From Phycisphaerales bacterium (GTDB lineage: Bacteria; Planctomycetota; Phycisphaerae; Tepidisphaerales; Tepidisphaeraceae), in contig PMAK01000032.1 in NCBI GenBank assembly GCA_003153655.1, forward strand, positions 1-8,849: 8,849 nucleotides of DNA. The letters are read 5' to 3'. This document shows positions 5,375-8,849 of the stretch, one piece after another. Position 1 is the first letter of the stretch. Each line of letters starts with the position of its first letter. Both the position numbers and the translations under genes were made by a program. The notes under the pieces were generated by a model, which was not told the origin of the DNA, did not search any database, and saw only the letters and a program-made list of their open reading frames with translations.

Positions 5375-6847
5375 ATGTTCGACACCCTCACCGACAAATT
5401 CTCCGGCGTATTCCGATCCCTCTCCGGCCGCGGCCGCATCAGCGAAGAAAATATTCGCGAAGCCATGAAGAGCGTCCGCACCGCCCTGCTCGAAGCGGAT
5501 GTCAATCTCAAAGTCGTCAACGATTTCAACGAGCACGTCATCCAGAAAGCCATCGGCCAGGAGGTCATCAAAAGCCTCCAGCCCGGCGAGTTGATGGTCA
5601 AGATCTGCTACGACGAACTGCTCAATCTTTTAGGCCCCGTCGATTCGCAAATTTATTTCGTCCAGCCCGGCCCCACCATCCTCATGATGTGCGGCCTGCA
5701 AGGCTCCGGCAAAACCACCACCTGCGGCAAGCTCGCCAAATTCCTCGTCAGCAAGGGCCACCAACCCATGCTCGCCGCCGCTGATCTCCAGCGCCCCGCC
5801 GCCGTCGAACAGCTACGCGTCATCGGGCAACAGGTCGATGTCCCCGTTTACACCGATGATTCAAAAATCGCCCCGCACGGCCAGGTCGTCCGCGGCGCCG
5901 CCGTCTCCGTCTGTCGCGCCGCCATTGCCCAGGCAAAATCCACCGGCCGCGACGTCGTCATCCTGGACACCGCCGGACGCCTCCATATCGACGACGTCCT
6001 GATGGGCGAATTGCGCGACATCAACACGCAGCTAAAGCCGCACCAGATTTATCTCGTCCTCGACAGCATGAGCGGACAGGACGCCGTCAACAGCGCCAAA
6101 GCCTTCAACGAACAACTCGAACTCGACGGCCTGATCCTCACCAAACTGGACAGCGACACCCGCGGCGGCGCGCTACTCTCCGCCAAGATGGTCACCGGCA
6201 AGCCCGTTAAATTCCTCGGCGTCGGCGAAAAACTCGACGCCCTCGAAGAATTCCGCCCCGAAGGCATGGCCTCCCGAATCCTCGGCATGGGCGACATCGT
6301 CGGCCTCGTCACCGAAGCCCAAAAGAATTTCGACATGGAGGAAACCGCCAAGCTCCAGGAAAAAATGGAGAAGGGCCAGTTCACCCTCGACGATTTCATG
6401 TCGCAGATGGGCCAGATCAAAAAACTCGGACCCATCGGCAAAGTCATGGGCATGATCCCCGGCATGGGCGACCTGAGCAAAGCCGCCAACATGAACGACT
6501 CCGACGTCGAGCGCCAGATGGGCCACATGCGCGCCATCTACGATTCAATGACCCGCGATGAACGAAAAAAACCAGAGCTGCTGGAACACGGTCGCCGCCG
6601 AAGAGTCTCCGCCGGCGCCGGCGTCCCCGTCCACGAAGTAGGTCAATTCATAAAACAATTCGAAAGCGCCCGCGACGTCATGCGCGCCATGGGCGGCCAA
6701 GGCATCATGGGAAAAATGCGCTTCATGAAATCCGTCATGTCCGGCGGTCTCAGCAGCCTCGGCATGCCCGGAGGCCCAATGCTAAGCACCAAAAAATCGG
6801 GCTTTATGGAAAAGAAAGACCGAAACAAAAAAAAGAAGCGCCGCTGA
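5375..6847 (+). CDS. ffh: signal recognition particle protein Ffh (SRP54)
   Basis: Ffh is the GTPase of the signal recognition particle. It binds SRP RNA and the signal sequences of nascent membrane proteins and docks with FtsY. The 490-residue product shows an N domain (1-90, with ALLEADVNLKVV). The G domain has G1 GLQGSGKTT (107-115), G3 DTAGR (198-202), and G4 TKLD (256-259) followed by SDTRGG. Then comes the closing GEKLDALEEFRPEGMASRIL and a Met-rich M domain from about residue 325. The RNA-binding helix-turn-helix of the M domain reads GRRRRVSAGAG (406-416), where E. coli has SRKRRIAAGCG; the arginines are kept and the leading Ser is Gly. The C-terminus ends in a long Lys/Arg run. The length is slightly above the usual 450. 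The ATG at 5375 fits the family start MFDTLTDKFS; no SD is seen. The gene faces away from rpsP, with which it is often co-oriented elsewhere, and converges on the phosphorylase gene. Confidence 0.97.
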   Translation: MFDTLTDKFSGVFRSLSGRGRISEENIREAMKSVRTALLEADVNLKVVNDFNEHVIQKAIGQEVIKSLQPGELMVKICYDELLNLLGPVDSQIYFVQPGPTILMMCGLQGSGKTTTCGKLAKFLVSKGHQPMLAAADLQRPAAVEQLRVIGQQVDVPVYTDDSKIAPHGQVVRGAAVSVCRAAIAQAKSTGRDVVILDTAGRLHIDDVLMGELRDINTQLKPHQIYLVLDSMSGQDAVNSAKAFNEQLELDGLILTKLDSDTRGGALLSAKMVTGKPVKFLGVGEKLDALEEFRPEGMASRILGMGDIVGLVTEAQKNFDMEETAKLQEKMEKGQFTLDDFMSQMGQIKKLGPIGKVMGMIPGMGDLSKAANMNDSDVERQMGHMRAIYDSMTRDERKKPELLEHGRRRRVSAGAGVPVHEVGQFIKQFESARDVMRAMGGQGIMGKMRFMKSVMSGGLSSLGMPGGPMLSTKKSGFMEKKDRNKKKKRR

Positions 6848-6923
6848 TCTGCATTTTTTAGCCGCGTTGCCTGCGCGCACTGAGCTTGCTTGGACTGACT
6901 TTATCGAAGTCTCGAAGTACGAC

Positions 6924-6936
6924 GCGAGTGTCTCGC
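6924..6936 (-). terminator. short hairpin abutting the phosphorylase stop codon
   Basis: GCGAG-TGT-CTCGC is a perfect 5-bp stem with a 3-base loop, directly after the phosphorylase TAG (6937-6939) when read on the minus strand. No T-run follows on that strand, so it is at best a weak or factor-dependent terminator. The 89-base gap to ffh also holds a T6 tract at 6854-6859 downstream of ffh, but without a preceding stem. Confidence 0.25.
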
Positions 6937-8849
6937 CTAATTCCAGGCAATCAACCCAGGCTCAAACGGCGTAGCCATATCCTCTTCCCCAGGCAGCACC
7001 CGCACCGCAAATCCCTGCCGCCCGCTCGTCCGGCATTCAATCTGCCCGCTGAACACATGCCGAGCGCCCGCGATTTGCTTGGTGTAATCCATCCGCAAAA
7101 TCTTCGGAGCGCCGATCTCCCCAGTCGCCGTAATCGGCCCGGCATACAGTTCAACCAAGACCTCGCGCGGATCAACATTAGGCAGATCGATCAGCGCCTC
7201 CACCTGCATGTTTTCACCAACACGATAATGACCATTACCCGCGACATGTACGCCAACGATCTTGATCCCGCCCCAACGCTGGCGCAGCATCTCCTTCGCC
7301 TTCGCCAGCTTAATCGAGCGGTCGAGATTGTCCGCCGCAAGATTGCGCCCGCGAATATCCGCCGGGATATAAAACTTCTCGGTATAGTCGTGCACCATCC
7401 GGTTGGTATTGAACACGGGAGCCAATTTCCGCATGCACATCTTCATCCGGGCGATCCAGTCGCGCGGAATATTGTCTACCGTCCGCTTGTAGAATAGCGG
7501 AATAATCTGCTTCTCCAGGATGTCATAGAGCGCCTGGCTCTCGAGTTGATCCTGCGTATTTCCATCCGCATAACTCTCGCCGCGCCCGATCGCCCATCCC
7601 AGATCCGGCGCATATCCCTCGACCCACCAACCATCAAGGATCGAGCAATTGAGCACGCCATTGGCCGCGGCTTTCATTCCGCTGGTTCCGCTGGCTTCCA
7701 TCCCGCGCCGCGGCGTATTCAGCCACACATCCACGCCCTGCACCAGCGACCGCGCGATGTTGATGTCGTAATTCTCCACGAACACCACTTTCCGCCGGAC
7801 GGCCGGATTGCGCGCGAAATTCACAATCGCCTTGATCAATTCCTTACCTTCATGATCCGCAGGATGCGCCTTGCCCGCGAAGATAAATTGAATCGGCCGC
7901 TTCGTGTCTTCCAAAAGCCGCTGCAACCGCGTCACATCGCGAAGCAAAAGCGCCCCGCGCTTGTAGCTCGCGAATCGGCGAGCAAAACCAATCGTCAGCG
8001 CCTCAGGGTCCAGCACTTCATCCGCAGTGGTGATGTCATCAAACGACGCCCCGCGACGAGTCAGTTGATCTTTCAATGTGCTGCGCGTCCAGCCCACCAG
8101 CCGCTCCCGGCAGCGCTCGTGGCAACGCCACAATTCCTCGTCGGGAATCTGCATGACGCCTTCCCAAACCGATTGATCGGTTGGGTCCGTCTGCCATTTT
8201 CCGCTGAGATATCGATCCAGCACATACACCAGGTCCGGCGCCAGCCACGACCGAACGTGAATCCCGTTGGTGATATGCTTCAGCGGCACCTCGTCCGGCG
8301 GCACCTGCGGCCAGAGGTTGTGCCACATCTTCCGGCTCACATCCCCATGCAATTCGCTGACGCCGTTGACGCTGTCCGCCAATCGGATCGCCAGCACGGC
8401 CATCGAAAATCCCTGCTTTTTGTTCGTCACTTCCTCGCGCCCCAGCGCCAGGAATCCCTCTTCATCCAGCTTCAGCGACGGATAATAATTCTGGAAATAC
8501 TTCGACATCATATCCGGCGAAAACGTATCGATCCCCGCTGGCACCGGCGTATGCGTGGTAAAAACATTCGTCGCCATCACATATTGCCGCGCCTGATCAA
8601 ACGTCAGCGGACTATTCTCCAGCAGCACGCGAATGCGCTCGAGCGCTAAGAACGCGCTGTGCCCTTCATTCATATGGAACACCGTGGGCTCGATATGCAT
8701 CGCCTCCAGCGCGCGCACGCCGCCGATCCCCAGCACAATCTCCTGCTTGATCCGCATCTCCGGCCCGCCGCCGTACAATTTTCCCGTGATCTCCCGATCC
8801 GCCGGAGAATTCTCCGGCAAATTCGTATCCAACAGATACAACGGCAAGC
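6937..8849 (-). CDS. glgP: alpha-glucan (glycogen) phosphorylase, GT35, 5' end outside window
   Basis: The enzyme cleaves alpha-1,4-glucans with phosphate to release glucose 1-phosphate, using pyridoxal phosphate (PLP). About 636 codons are present. The sequence enters at LYLLDTNLPENSPADREIT and continues with YGGGPEMRIKQEIVLGIGG, FHMNEGHSAFLALER, HITNGIHVRSW, FARRFASYKRG, FAGKAHPADHEGK and the PLP site MEASGTSGMKAAANG, whose lysine codon is 7672-7674. It ends with a C-terminal beta domain finishing GLIAWN. These are marks of the alpha-glucan phosphorylase subgroup typified by Thermotoga and Thermus enzymes, not of the E. coli GlgP/MalP subgroup. Family members have roughly 200 further residues before this point, so the in-frame ATG at 8845-8847 is internal and the gene continues to the right. 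It converges on ffh with an 89-base gap. The symbol glgP is used in the broad sense. Confidence 0.95.
   Translation of the reverse strand, partial: LPLYLLDTNLPENSPADREITGKLYGGGPEMRIKQEIVLGIGGVRALEAMHIEPTVFHMNEGHSAFLALERIRVLLENSPLTFDQARQYVMATNVFTTHTPVPAGIDTFSPDMMSKYFQNYYPSLKLDEEGFLALGREEVTNKKQGFSMAVLAIRLADSVNGVSELHGDVSRKMWHNLWPQVPPDEVPLKHITNGIHVRSWLAPDLVYVLDRYLSGKWQTDPTDQSVWEGVMQIPDEELWRCHERCRERLVGWTRSTLKDQLTRRGASFDDITTADEVLDPEALTIGFARRFASYKRGALLLRDVTRLQRLLEDTKRPIQFIFAGKAHPADHEGKELIKAIVNFARNPAVRRKVVFVENYDINIARSLVQGVDVWLNTPRRGMEASGTSGMKAAANGVLNCSILDGWWVEGYAPDLGWAIGRGESYADGNTQDQLESQALYDILEKQIIPLFYKRTVDNIPRDWIARMKMCMRKLAPVFNTNRMVHDYTEKFYIPADIRGRNLAADNLDRSIKLAKAKEMLRQRWGGIKIVGVHVAGNGHYRVGENMQVEALIDLPNVDPREVLVELYAGPITATGEIGAPKILRMDYTKQIAGARHVFSGQIECRTSGRQGFAVRVLPGEEDMATPFEPGLIAWN

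Noticed and set aside
7546..8649. A 367-codon plus-strand open frame
   Set aside because: It is antisense to the phosphorylase gene, whose family motifs run through the whole interval. The translation is His/Arg/Pro-rich, as expected of a shadow frame in C-biased DNA.

Overview
The window is a stretch of bacterial chromosome that mixes housekeeping genes with a small block of unrecognised genes. Coding style is strongly biased to C-ending codons in the housekeeping genes. Shine-Dalgarno use is mixed: clear for rpsP, trmD and rplS, absent for uup and ffh. Several traits fit a member of the PVC group, most likely Verrucomicrobiota: an rpsP-trmD-rplS cluster without rimM, long Lys/Ala-rich tails on S16 and L19, a Thermotoga-type alpha-glucan phosphorylase, and a C-terminal sorting-tail-like sequence. 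This placement is an inference with moderate to low confidence.

Layout from left to right. A Uup-type ABC-F ATPase (72-1868, +) is preceded by two tandem hairpins. It converges on the ribosomal and tRNA-modification operon rpsP-trmD-rplS (3527 down to 1923, -), which is transcribed from a well-formed extended -10 sigma70 promoter at 3567-3594. A 17-bp perfect tandem duplication covers the rplS stop codon. From 3676 to 4782 lie three small plus-strand genes that I do not recognise. They encode an SH3-like small soluble protein, an exported or anchored beta-rich protein with no ATG start, and an 81-residue two-helix membrane protein. A minus-strand remnant or microgene at 4819-4938 encodes something that looks like the C-terminal sorting tail of a surface protein. 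About 435 bases of mostly non-coding sequence follow. Then comes ffh (5375-6847, +), the SRP54 GTPase. It converges on the 3' part of an alpha-glucan (glycogen) phosphorylase gene (6937-8849, -) that runs off the right edge.

How the genes fit together. uup, rpsP, rplS, trmD and ffh all serve translation: ribosome rescue or remodelling, ribosomal proteins, m1G37 tRNA methylation, and co-translational targeting. In many bacteria ffh, rpsP, rimM, trmD and rplS are neighbours on one strand. Here ffh is head-to-head with rpsP, rimM is missing, and the small-gene block sits between them. That block is the least explained part of the window. I saw no CRISPR array, tRNA, rRNA, insertion sequence or recognisable SRP RNA, and no convincing multi-gene novel system. 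The most useful leads are the small-gene block, the ATG-less ORF and the orphan sorting tail.
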